DNA of 30,730 nt, from the NCBI GenBank assembly GCA_034004685.1, contig JAVEWG010000042.1, positions 1-30,730 on the forward strand, read 5' to 3'. A program made the position numbers and the translations under genes. Each line of letters opens with the position of its first letter. The first letter of the stretch is position 1. The notes under the pieces are model-generated. The model ran no database searches. It had not been told where the DNA came from and saw only the letters and a list, made by a program, of their open reading frames with translations. The DNA comes from JAEUNX01 sp034004685 (GTDB taxonomy: Bacteria; Pseudomonadota; Gammaproteobacteria; Burkholderiales; Rhodocyclaceae). Below are positions 21,620 to 29,748 of the stretch, one piece after another.

Positions 21620-23612
21620 AGTTGAGCTGGAACCAGTAAGTTCGGCCGTCCATCCGCAAGCTGTCCTGGCGAATGCCGCTGTCGGGCCGCCAGTCGAAGG
21701 GAGACACCGCTTCGTAGTCACGATCGAACAGGTTGCGGACGCTGAAAGAGGCCGACAGGCCATACCATTTGCGCTCGCTGGACAGGGTCAGGTTGGCCAG
21801 TGCGTAAGCACCCAGCCGGCGGTTTTCCAAGGTCTGGCGCGGCCCCACATACTGGGCTTCCAGGCCGCCCCGCAAGCCATGGGCCAGAAGCGGAACGCTC
21901 AGGTTCAACTTGCCTAGCACCTTTGGAGAATTGGCCAGTTGTCCCCCGTCTACCGCCCGCGCCTGCTGCCAGGCAAGGCTGCCGCGGGTGCGCAGGCCGT
22001 TGTTCCAGGCGCCTTCCAGCTCCAGTTCAATGCCTGAGGTCCTGCTGGAACCCGCCGCCAAGTAATCGTCGAGGGCCTCGCGAAAGACCATCTGATCGCT
22101 GCGGCGATAGTTGTAGACAGAACCGGTGAAACGGAGCTGGGCAGAAAACTGGTGCTGCATGGTCAATTCACTGGCCGCCACGTATTCGGGTGCCGCGCTG
22201 GCACCGTAGCCGATGTAGGACGACCGGTCGTAAGCGTTGGGCATCTTGAAGGCTTCGCTGTAGGAGGCCTTCCAGGTGGTTTGAGCATCCGGTTGATAAA
22301 TCAGGGCCAGCCGCGGACTCCAGTTGGCATCCAGATCGTCGGCGGCGTCCCAGCGGGCCCCCAGGTTGAGCGTCCACCGGTCGTTGAGGCGCAGTTCATC
22401 GGTGAGATACAGGCTGGTGGTGCTGCGGTCGAAGGATTCATCGTGCCGCCAGAGGACTTCCCCCGTGGGGGAGAGATAGCGCCAGCGGAACTTTTGCAGG
22501 AAATCCCGCCGCAGCTCCAGGCCGGACACCAGGGTGTGGCCGGCAAACCAGGTTCCCACGAATTTCTGGTCGAAGCTCCACCACCGGCCATCGAAATCCC
22601 GCTGGCCGTATTTTTCGTTGTCCTCTGAGTAATCCGCGTACTGGCGCAGATTCCGGTAAGCGTAATAGCCGACGAACAGGCTGGAGGCAGACTGCAGCTG
22701 AAGGCTCAGGTCCGCCTCGTGGCGGACGCTGACGAAGGCGTTTTCATCCTGGATCTTGAAGGGCGTATTGAAGGCTGTTAAGGGACTGGGGTTGGTGGGT
22801 ACCCCTTTGCGGCGATCCGCGTAGGCCCCTTCGATGGTCCACCCATCCTGGGAGAGCTTGCCGAACAGCCGCCTGCTGCGTTCCCTGTCCATGCCTTCGG
22901 CCAAGCCATGGTTGGTGGCTGGAGTGTCGTAGGCCGGAAAGTGCAGATCCTGGCCGTCGCTATCCAGAGCCGAAGCCGACAGCAGCACCTCCGCCCCGTT
23001 GTCGAAATGCTTGCCATAGGTCACCCGCCGCTTCCAGCCGCCGTGGCTGGCAGCCTCACCGGATAACTGGAGCCCGTTGAAATCCCGCCCCTGGCGGGTT
23101 ACCACGTTGATGATGCCCAGCAGGGCATTGCTGCCATAGGTGGCCGATCCGGTGCCCGGCACGTATTCGACCCGTTCCACCAGCTCCAGATCGAGCAGGC
23201 CAGACTCATCCAGATAAACCTGGTTGAACAGATTGTCCTGGGTCGCGTAGCCGTCGATCAGCAGCATGATCCGCCCGGCGTAGTCGTCGGTGCCGCCGAA
23301 GCCGCGCCCGCCCATGTACTGGTAGCGACGGTCAAAGGTGGTGTACAGCCCCCGGATGCCATTGATCACGTCGGCCAGGGTCCGATAGCCGTAGGCCCGG
23401 ATGTCCTCCGCCGTCACGATTGCCACGGCCGAAGGCGAATCACTGATCTGGCGGGCCATCTTGGACGCAGACAAGACTTCCCGCTGCAGAAGCTGGCTAA
23501 ATGGCTCCTCCGTCAGATCACCCGGCTCCGCTCCTTGAGCGGGAATACCCCTCAACAGGGAAACCAGGGCAAGCACCCCTAAGAGGTATCGAGAAAAACC
23601 CATAAAAGGCAT
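21609..23612 (-). CDS. TonB-dependent outer-membrane receptor
   Basis: 667 residues. A signal peptide (YLLGVLALVSLLRGIPAQGA) precedes a plug domain of about 120 residues (SPSAVAIVTAEDIRAYGYRTL, LLIDGYATQDNLFNQVY, VERVEYVPGTGSATYGSNAL, GIINVVTRQG) and then a 22-strand-type barrel ending VRNLFDRDYEAVS and FQLNYDL. Plug motifs resemble receptors of the FepA/BtuB group. The substrate cannot be told from sequence. It is co-transcribed with the overlapping YfiR-family gene. Two possible starts exist: ATG 23612, and ATG 23603 (codon 4), which has better spacing from the AAGG ribosome site. Confidence 0.93.
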   Translation of the reverse strand: MPFMGFSRYLLGVLALVSLLRGIPAQGAEPGDLTEEPFSQLLQREVLSASKMARQISDSPSAVAIVTAEDIRAYGYRTLADVINGIRGLYTTFDRRYQYMGGRGFGGTDDYAGRIMLLIDGYATQDNLFNQVYLDESGLLDLELVERVEYVPGTGSATYGSNALLGIINVVTRQGRDFNGLQLSGEAASHGGWKRRVTYGKHFDNGAEVLLSASALDSDGQDLHFPAYDTPATNHGLAEGMDRERSRRLFGKLSQDGWTIEGAYADRRKGVPTNPSPLTAFNTPFKIQDENAFVSVRHEADLSLQLQSASSLFVGYYAYRNLRQYADYSEDNEKYGQRDFDGRWWSFDQKFVGTWFAGHTLVSGLELRRDFLQKFRWRYLSPTGEVLWRHDESFDRSTTSLYLTDELRLNDRWTLNLGARWDAADDLDANWSPRLALIYQPDAQTTWKASYSEAFKMPNAYDRSSYIGYGASAAPEYVAASELTMQHQFSAQLRFTGSVYNYRRSDQMVFREALDDYLAAGSSRTSGIELELEGAWNNGLRTRGSLAWQQARAVDGGQLANSPKVLGKLNLSVPLLAHGLRGGLEAQYVGPRQTLENRRLGAYALANLTLSSERKWYGLSASFSVRNLFDRDYEAVSPFDWRPDSGIRQDSLRMDGRTYWFQLNYDL

Positions 23613-23628
23613 TACCTTGAAAGTACCA

Positions 23629-23634
23629 ACTATA
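23629..23634 (-). promoter_or_regulatory. Candidate -10 for the TonB receptor-yfiR operon
   Basis: On the minus strand TATAGT (five of six) lies 16 bases before the first possible start codon. The leader would be very short, which favours the ATG at 23603. No clear -35 and no Fur-box-like sequence were seen. Confidence 0.35.
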
Positions 23635-23684
23635 GCCCACGAAAATTGCTTATTTTATCAGATGTATGTAATTCAATTTTCTTG

Positions 23685-23830
23685 TTGTAGCTCCCTCTCT
23701 CACCCCGGAAAGCTACAATCGGGCCGCGAATATCTTTCCATCAGCAAGCGGTTGTAGCTTTGCTACAACGAGGTGTCACCTTCGAGTGACGACCGAACCC
23801 AGCCCGACAGGCTTGCCTGTCGGGCTTTTT
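23685..23830 (+). ncRNA. Candidate structured leader or small RNA upstream of uvrA
   Basis: This gene-free stretch holds four alternating arms of one motif: TTGTAGCT (23685-23692), AGCTACAA (23711-23718), GTTGTAGC (23751-23758) and GCTACAAC (23762-23769). Arms 1-2 and 3-4 can pair, or instead 2-3 and 1-4, giving mutually exclusive folds. A GTCAC/GTGAC hairpin (23775-23790) and a strong intrinsic terminator (23801-23830) follow. A plus-strand terminator with no plus-strand gene before it implies a short transcript: either a free small RNA or an attenuated leader for uvrA, 89 bases further on. No clear promoter or coding frame with a ribosome site was found. Confidence 0.45.
23801..23830 (+). 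terminator. Strong intrinsic terminator in the uvrA upstream region
   Basis: AGCCCGACAGG (23801-23811), loop CTTG, CCTGTCGGGCT (23816-23826) and TTTT. The T-run exists only for plus-strand transcription, so it does not serve the divergent TonB-receptor gene. Confidence 0.85.
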
Positions 23831-23918
23831 CATTCCCGGGGCGAAATCCAGGTTGTCGTGGCGGCTCAAGGGCTCTTCGGACCTAAAATCGCATCTCCGA
23901 TCCGCAGCCCTAATCCCC

Positions 23919-26900
23919 ATGCCCGCTCAAGCCGACCCCCCCTCCGGCCAGATCCGCATCCGCGGCGCCCGCCAGAACAACCTGAAGAACCTTTCCCTGG
24001 ACATTCCCACCGGCGAGCTGGTGGTGGTCACCGGGGTGTCGGGCTCGGGCAAGAGTTCCCTGGTGTTCGACACCCTCTACGCCGAGGGCCAGCGCCGTTA
24101 CGTGGAGACCTTCTCGCCCTACGCCCGCCAGTTTCTGGACCGCATGGACAAGCCGGCGGTGGATCGGATCGAGGGGGTGCCGCCGGCGATTGCCATCGAC
24201 CAGACCAACCCGGTGAAGAGTTCCCGCTCCACGGTGGGCACCATGACCGAGCTCACCGACCACTTCAAGCTGCTCTACGCCCGGGCCGCCCGGCTGTACT
24301 GCCGCTGCTGCGGTCAGCCGGTGGGGCGGGACGATCCGCAATCCATCTACCAGGCCGTGGCGGCCCGCAGCCGGGCGGCGGGGGATCCGCGCCTGGTGGT
24401 GAGCTTTCCGGTCAGGGTGCCGGAAAACTACAGCGAGGCGGAAATCACGGCGCTTCTGGAGCGCCAGGGCTACACCCGGATCCATGCCCGGGAGGGGGCG
24501 GTACTCCAGGTGGTGCAGGACCGCTTCCGCTTTGCCGGAGCTGAGCGGAGCCGGGTGGTGGAGGCCCTGGAGGCGGCCCTGCGGGTGGGCCAGGGGCGGG
24601 TGGATGTGCGGGCCCAGGGGGCGGCGGGGGAAACGGTGTGGCGTTTCTCCCGGGACTTCCACTGTGCCGATTGCGACATCGCCTACGCCGCTCCCACCCC
24701 CAGCCTGTTCTCTTTCAATTCCCCGGTGGGGGCCTGTGAGACCTGCAAGGGTTTCGGCCGGGTGATCGGGGTGGATTTCGGTCTGGTGATCCCGGACGAA
24801 TCCAAGACCCTGGCCGAGGGGGCGGTGAAGCCCTGGCAGACCGAAAGCTACCGGGAATGCCAGGACGATCTGGCCAAGATGGCCGAAAAATACGGGGTGG
24901 CCATGGACATCCCGGTGCGGGATCTGCCGGCGGAGCACCGCCAGTGGCTGCTGGAGGGGGACCCCGCCTGGAAGAGTTGGGCGTCCTCCTGGCCCCGCAA
25001 GTGGTACGGGGTGCGTCACTTCTTCGAGTGGCTGGAGACCAAGGCCTACAAGATGCACATCCGGGTGCTCCTGTCCCGCTACCGCAGCTACACTCCCTGC
25101 CCCGCTTGCCACGGTGCCCGCCTGAAGCCCGAGGCCCTGTTGTGGCGCCTGGACGGCGTAGGGCGGGTTTCAACCCGCCAACCCCCGGATTTGCCGGTCG
25201 ATGGCGGGTTTCAACCCGCCCCACCATCCTTGCCGGGTCTGGCGATCCATGAGTTGATGGCCCTGCCGGTGGACCGCATCCGGGCCTTTATCGACGCCTT
25301 GCCCTTGCCCGCCCCCCTGGACGAGGCCACCGAACTCTTGCTGGCGGAGATCCGCGCCCGCCTGGCCTTTCTGGCGGACGTGGGTCTGGGTTACCTGACC
25401 CTGGACCGCCAGTCCCGCACCCTTTCTGGCGGGGAGGTCCAGCGCATCAACCTCACCACCGCTCTGGGCACCTCCCTGGTGAACACCCTGTTCGTGCTGG
25501 ACGAGCCCTCCATCGGGCTCCACCCCCGGGACATCGGCCGCATCCTGGGGGTGATGACCCGCCTGCGGGACGCGGGCAATTCCCTGGTGGTGGTGGAGCA
25601 TGACCCCCAGATCATGTTCGCCGCCGATCGCCTGCTGGATATCGGTCCCGGCCCGGGCGAACGGGGGGGCGAGATCGTGGCCTACGGCCCGCCGGCGGTG
25701 GTGGCGGCCGATGGGGGCTCTCTCACCGGTGCCTATTTGCGGGGGGACAAGCGGGTGGACCGTCCGCGCCAGCCCCGCCCGGTGGATGAAGCCACCCCGC
25801 GCCTGGTGCTGGCCGGGGCGGCGGAACACAACCTGCGCCACATCGACGTGGCCTTTCCCCTGGGGCGGCTGGTGGTGGTCACCGGGGTGTCTGGTTCGGG
25901 TAAATCCACCCTGATCCAGGACGTGCTCCACCCGGCCCTGGCCAAGCACTTCGGCAAGGGTTCGGAGGCCCCCGGCGCCTTCGCCGGGCTGGCGGGCCTG
26001 GAAGGCCTCACGGACGCGGTGCTGGCGGACCAGTCCCCCATCGGCAAGAGTTCCCGTTCCAATCCGGTGAGCTTCGTGGGGGCCTGGGACGCCATCCGGG
26101 CCCTCTTCGCCGCCCTGCCGGAAGCCAGGAGCCGGGGCTACACTCCGGGCACCTTCAGCTTCAACTCGGGCACCGGCCGCTGCCCCACGTGCACCGGCTC
26201 GGGCTTCGAGCACGTGGAGATGCAGTTCCTCTCGGACGTGTATCTGCGCTGCCCGGATTGCGACGGCAAGCGCTATCGCCCCGAGGTGCTGGAACTCCAA
26301 TGGCGGGGCAAGTCGGTTTCCGACGTGCTGGCCATGACGGTCTCCGAGGCCCTGGCTTTCTTTGCCGACCAGCAGGCGGTCCAGGGGGCGCTGGCGCCCC
26401 TGGCGGACGTGGGCTTGGAATACCTGCGCCTGGGTCAGCCGGTGCCCACCCTCTCGGGGGGCGAGGCCCAGCGCCTCAAGCTGGCGGGTTTTCTGGCGGA
26501 AGCCGCCCAGTCCGCCAGGAAGCGCAAGGCCACGGCCGGCGGCCACACCCTGTTTCTGTTCGACGAACCCACCACCGGGCTCCACTTCGAGGATGTTTCC
26601 AGGCTCCTCTCGGCCTTTGAAAAGCTCCTGGCGGCGGGCCATTCCCTGGTAGTGATCGAACACAACCTGGACGTGATCGCGGCCGCCGACTGGCTCATCG
26701 ACCTGGGCCCGGAAGGGGGCGAGGCTGGTGGTGCCCTGGTGGCGGTGGGCACCCCGGCCCAGCTGATGGGGGTGGCCGCCTCCCACACCGGCGCGGCCCT
26801 CAGGGATTACGCCGCCCAGTTGGCGGATGCCCGGGGCTGGGGGAGCCAGCCCCTCAAGGCCGCCGAGCCGGCGGCGCGTTACCGCCCGGCGCCGGCCATC

Positions 26901-29624
26901 GAGATCCGCCACGCCCGGGAGCACAACCTCAAGAACGTGAGCCTCGCCATTCCCCGGGACCAACTCACGGTGATCACCGGCCTGTCCGGCTCGGGCAAAT
27001 CCACCATCGCCTTCGACATCGTCTTCGCCGAGGGCCAGCGGCGCTACCTGGAATCCCTCAACGCCTACGCCCGCCAGTTCGTCCAGCCCGCCAGCCGGCC
27101 CGAGGTGGACGCCATCTTCGGCATTCCCCCCACGGTGGCCATCGAGCAGCGCACCAGCCGGGGCGGCCGCAAGAGCACGGTGGCCACCCTCACCGAGATC
27201 CAGCCCTTCCTGCGCCTGATGTACGTGAAGCTGGGCACCCAGTTCTGCCCCCGCTGCGAGGTGCCGGTGACCCCCCAGAGCTTCGAGGCCATGGTGGCTC
27301 AGATCATGCAGGACTACCGGGGCCGCTCGGTGGAGCTGCTGGCGCCCCTGGTGGTGAACCGCAAGGGCTTGTACACCGATCTGGCCAAATGGGCCCGGGG
27401 CAAGGGTTTCGAGCAGTTGCGGGTGGATGGGGATTATCTCCCCACCGTCAGATGGCCCCGCCTGGACCGCTACAAGGAACACAACATCGAACTGCCGGTG
27501 GGCATGGTGGTGGTGGAGCCCAGGCACGAGGCCCGCCTGCGGGAGCAGGTGGCCGCCGCCCTGGAGCACGGCAAGGGGGTGTTGAAGCTCCTGGTGCTGG
27601 ACCCGGAACCCTTAGGGCGGGCTTCGGCCCGCAAAGAATCGCCGAGGGATGGGGGGGGCGGGCTGAAGCCTGCCCCATGGCCGGATCCGGTAACCTTCTC
27701 GACCCTGCGGGCCTGCCCCAGCTGTGGCGACAGCTTCCCCGAGCCGGACCCGCGCCTCTTTTCCTACAACGCCAAGCATGGCTGGTGCCCGGGTTGCTTT
27801 GGCACTGGTTTGAAGACCGTGGGCAAGGTGGAAGATCCGGATGCCCTGGACCTGGGGGAGCTGGAAAACGAATCGGAGGAGGCCTGCCCAGTCTGCCAGG
27901 GGGCCCGCCTCAACCCGGTGGCCCGGGCGGTGCGCTTTAGGGGGTTGGGCATTCACCAGCTGGCCGCCCAGCCGGTGGACCAGGTGGCGGCGTTCTTCCA
28001 GGCCCTCTCCCTGGCGGGCCGGGAGGCGGACATCGCCCGGGATCTGGTGGTGGAGATCCGGGGCCGACTAGACTTTCTCAAGCAAGTGGGCCTGGGCTAC
28101 CTGGCCCTGGACCGGGCCGCCCCCACCCTTTCCGGCGGGGAGGCCCAGCGCATCCGCCTGGCGGCCCAGCTGGGCTCCAACCTGCGGGGGGTGTGCTACA
28201 TCCTGGACGAACCCACCATCGGTCTCCACCCCCGGGACAACCGGCTCCTGCTGGACACCCTGGAAGCCCTCAAGAACCGGGGCAACACCCTGCTGGTGGT
28301 GGAGCATGACGAAGACACCATCCGCCGGGCCGACCACGTGATCGACCTGGGCCCCGGCGCCGGGGCGCGGGGCGGCCGGGTCGTGGCGGAGGGCCGGCTG
28401 GAAGACCTGATGGCCGCGCCCGAATCCGCCACCGGCCGCTGTTTCCGCACGCCCCTGGCCCACCCCATGGGGCCCCGCCGGGCCGTGGCGGAGGATCATC
28501 CCAGCCTGGTGGTGCTGGGGGCCCACCTCCACAACCTGAAGGCGGTGGACGCCCGGCTACCCCTGGGACGGCTCACGGTGGTGACCGGGGTGTCCGGCTC
28601 GGGCAAATCCACCCTGGCCCGGGACGTGATCCACGCCAACCTGGCCAGGTTGGTGGGCAGCCTTCCCGGTCCGGGGCGCCGGGGCCCGGGGCAGAAAAAC
28701 CCAGGGTCTTCGGCCCAGCCGCCGGAGCAGGAAGCGCCTGGGGCGGATGGCGCCAGCGCTTCGTCCGCCCTGGTGGGCTGCCGGGACATCACGGGCTGGC
28801 GCCAGATCGGCCGGGTGCTGGAGGTGGACCAGACCCCCATCGGCAAGACCCCCCGCTCCTGCCCGGCCACCTACATCGGCTTCTGGGACGCCATCCGCAA
28901 GCTCTTTGCCGATACCAACGAATCCCGCATGCGGGGCTGGCAGGCCAACCGTTTCTCCTTCAACACCGGCGCCGGGCGTTGCCCCACCTGCGAGGGCCAG
29001 GGTCAGGTGACCATCGAGATGAACTTCCTGCCGGACGTGAAGGTTCAGTGCGAAACCTGCGGCGGCGCCCGTTTCAACCCGGAAACCCGCCAAGTGCGCT
29101 GGCGGGACAAGACCATTGCCGAGGTCTTGGCCATGCCGGTGGACGAGGCGGTGGATTTCTTCGCCGCCCATCCGGCCATCGCCCATCCCTTGCGCTTGCT
29201 CCAGGAGGTGGGGCTGGGCTACCTGACCCTGGGCCAGCCCAGCCCCACCCTGTCGGGGGGCGAGGCCCAGCGCATCAAGCTAGTGACGGAACTGGCCAAG
29301 GTGCGAGGGGACAAGGGGGTGCTGAAACCGGAAAAGCACACCCTTTACGTGCTGGACGAGCCCACCGTGGGCCTCCACATGGCGGACGTGGAAAAGCTGA
29401 TCCAGGTGCTCCACCGCCTGGCCGACGGGGGCCATACGGTGCTGGTGATCGAGCACGACCTGGATGTGATGGCCGAGGCCGACTGGCTCATCGACCTGGG
29501 GCCGGAAGGGGGCGACGGGGGCGGACGCATCGTCGCCCAGGGTACGCCGGAAGTGGCGGTGACGATGAAGGGGTCGGCGACGGGGGAAATTCTCGGCGCC
29601 TTCCTGGCCGCCCGACGTCCCTAG
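23919..29624 (+). CDS. uvrA: Double-length UvrA excinuclease ABC subunit A (tandem fusion, four ATPase sites)
   Basis: 1901 residues, twice the usual ~940. Each half is a complete UvrA. Walker A motifs G(V/L)SGSGKS lie at 39-46, 656-663, 1021-1028 and 1557-1564. ABC signatures SGGE are at 503, 846, 1405 and 1779. Each is followed by a Walker B stretch (VLDEPSIGL, LFDEPTTGL, ILDEPTIGL, VLDEPTVGL). CxxC zinc modules occur in both halves (CADC/CETC and CPTC/CPDC; CPSC/CPGC and CPTC/CETC). It should work as an intramolecular dimer in DNA damage recognition, possibly as a second UvrA besides a normal one. Start: ATG 23919 (no Shine-Dalgarno) from the UvrA N-terminus QIRIRGARQNNLKNLSL. No LexA box is visible. 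Two palindromic repeats are inserted in frame (residues ~414-435 and ~1232-1253). Confidence 0.95.
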   Translation: MPAQADPPSGQIRIRGARQNNLKNLSLDIPTGELVVVTGVSGSGKSSLVFDTLYAEGQRRYVETFSPYARQFLDRMDKPAVDRIEGVPPAIAIDQTNPVKSSRSTVGTMTELTDHFKLLYARAARLYCRCCGQPVGRDDPQSIYQAVAARSRAAGDPRLVVSFPVRVPENYSEAEITALLERQGYTRIHAREGAVLQVVQDRFRFAGAERSRVVEALEAALRVGQGRVDVRAQGAAGETVWRFSRDFHCADCDIAYAAPTPSLFSFNSPVGACETCKGFGRVIGVDFGLVIPDESKTLAEGAVKPWQTESYRECQDDLAKMAEKYGVAMDIPVRDLPAEHRQWLLEGDPAWKSWASSWPRKWYGVRHFFEWLETKAYKMHIRVLLSRYRSYTPCPACHGARLKPEALLWRLDGVGRVSTRQPPDLPVDGGFQPAPPSLPGLAIHELMALPVDRIRAFIDALPLPAPLDEATELLLAEIRARLAFLADVGLGYLTLDRQSRTLSGGEVQRINLTTALGTSLVNTLFVLDEPSIGLHPRDIGRILGVMTRLRDAGNSLVVVEHDPQIMFAADRLLDIGPGPGERGGEIVAYGPPAVVAADGGSLTGAYLRGDKRVDRPRQPRPVDEATPRLVLAGAAEHNLRHIDVAFPLGRLVVVTGVSGSGKSTLIQDVLHPALAKHFGKGSEAPGAFAGLAGLEGLTDAVLADQSPIGKSSRSNPVSFVGAWDAIRALFAALPEARSRGYTPGTFSFNSGTGRCPTCTGSGFEHVEMQFLSDVYLRCPDCDGKRYRPEVLELQWRGKSVSDVLAMTVSEALAFFADQQAVQGALAPLADVGLEYLRLGQPVPTLSGGEAQRLKLAGFLAEAAQSARKRKATAGGHTLFLFDEPTTGLHFEDVSRLLSAFEKLLAAGHSLVVIEHNLDVIAAADWLIDLGPEGGEAGGALVAVGTPAQLMGVAASHTGAALRDYAAQLADARGWGSQPLKAAEPAARYRPAPAIEIRHAREHNLKNVSLAIPRDQLTVITGLSGSGKSTIAFDIVFAEGQRRYLESLNAYARQFVQPASRPEVDAIFGIPPTVAIEQRTSRGGRKSTVATLTEIQPFLRLMYVKLGTQFCPRCEVPVTPQSFEAMVAQIMQDYRGRSVELLAPLVVNRKGLYTDLAKWARGKGFEQLRVDGDYLPTVRWPRLDRYKEHNIELPVGMVVVEPRHEARLREQVAAALEHGKGVLKLLVLDPEPLGRASARKESPRDGGGGLKPAPWPDPVTFSTLRACPSCGDSFPEPDPRLFSYNAKHGWCPGCFGTGLKTVGKVEDPDALDLGELENESEEACPVCQGARLNPVARAVRFRGLGIHQLAAQPVDQVAAFFQALSLAGREADIARDLVVEIRGRLDFLKQVGLGYLALDRAAPTLSGGEAQRIRLAAQLGSNLRGVCYILDEPTIGLHPRDNRLLLDTLEALKNRGNTLLVVEHDEDTIRRADHVIDLGPGAGARGGRVVAEGRLEDLMAAPESATGRCFRTPLAHPMGPRRAVAEDHPSLVVLGAHLHNLKAVDARLPLGRLTVVTGVSGSGKSTLARDVIHANLARLVGSLPGPGRRGPGQKNPGSSAQPPEQEAPGADGASASSALVGCRDITGWRQIGRVLEVDQTPIGKTPRSCPATYIGFWDAIRKLFADTNESRMRGWQANRFSFNTGAGRCPTCEGQGQVTIEMNFLPDVKVQCETCGGARFNPETRQVRWRDKTIAEVLAMPVDEAVDFFAAHPAIAHPLRLLQEVGLGYLTLGQPSPTLSGGEAQRIKLVTELAKVRGDKGVLKPEKHTLYVLDEPTVGLHMADVEKLIQVLHRLADGGHTVLVIEHDLDVMAEADWLIDLGPEGGDGGGRIVAQGTPEVAVTMKGSATGEILGAFLAARRP
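25158..25224. repeat. REPIN-like doublet inserted in frame in uvrA (copy 1)
   Basis: Two identical 18-bp palindromes GGCGGGTTTCAACCCGCC (25162-25179 and 25203-25220) are separated by 23 bp that contain a small CCGG-ATTTG-CCGG hairpin. The ends are GTAGGGCGGG and CCCGCCCCAC, nearly inverted copies. It encodes roughly VGRVSTRQPPDLPVDGGFQP without a stop, in the loop between the first zinc module (CPACHGARLKPEALLWRL) and IHELMALPVDRI. Confidence 0.85.
27613..27677. repeat. REPIN-like doublet inserted in frame in uvrA (copy 2)
   Basis: GCGGGC-TTCG-GCCCGC (27617-27632) and a second hairpin GGGGCGGGCT-GA-AGCCTGCCCC (27655-27676, one G-U pair) are separated by 22 bp. Outer ends TAGGGCGGGC and GCCTGCCCCA mirror each other. 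It has the same architecture as the copy at 25.2 kb but a diverged stem sequence. It encodes roughly GRASARKESPRDGGGGLKPA, between LLVLDPEP and the zinc module beginning CPSCGDSFP of the second UvrA half. Confidence 0.8.
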
Positions 29625-29691
29625 GAGCCTGTCGGACTTAGGACCGCTCTCCAACTCGGCTCGCTACGATCACCTGAGTCCGACAGGCTCC
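29624..29691. repeat. 19-bp inverted repeat starting at the uvrA stop codon
   Basis: GGAGCCTGTCGGACTTAGG (29624-29642) pairs with CCTGAGTCCGACAGGCTCC (29673-29691) at 18 of 19 positions, the remaining one a G-T wobble, around a 30-base loop. The first base is the G of the uvrA TAG. No T-run follows, so it is more likely a dispersed repeat or RNA-stabilising hairpin than an intrinsic terminator. It shares the CCTGTCGG core with the terminator stem upstream of uvrA. Confidence 0.75.
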
Positions 29692-29748
29692 CGGCCGCCG
29701 ATGGGGTGGCTGGCCGCACCTGGCTGGCGCGGCCCCTCCCGGACCCGC

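Noticed and set aside
23662..23757. 31-codon frame in the uvrA upstream region as a leader peptide
   Set aside because: No ribosome binding site precedes its ATG and the peptide has no run of a regulatory amino acid.
23640..23918. LexA (SOS) box for uvrA
   Set aside because: No CTGT-N8-ACAG sequence was found in the upstream region.
25170..27569. A 799-codon open frame antisense to uvrA
   Set aside because: Long antisense frames are expected in GC-rich genes with strong third-position bias. It has no recognisable domains and overlaps well-conserved UvrA motifs.
28660..28745. GC-rich low-complexity linker in the fourth UvrA ATPase domain as a third repeat insertion
   Set aside because: It lacks the paired GGCGGG/CCCGCC stems and mirrored ends, so it looks like an ordinary Pro/Gly-rich linker.
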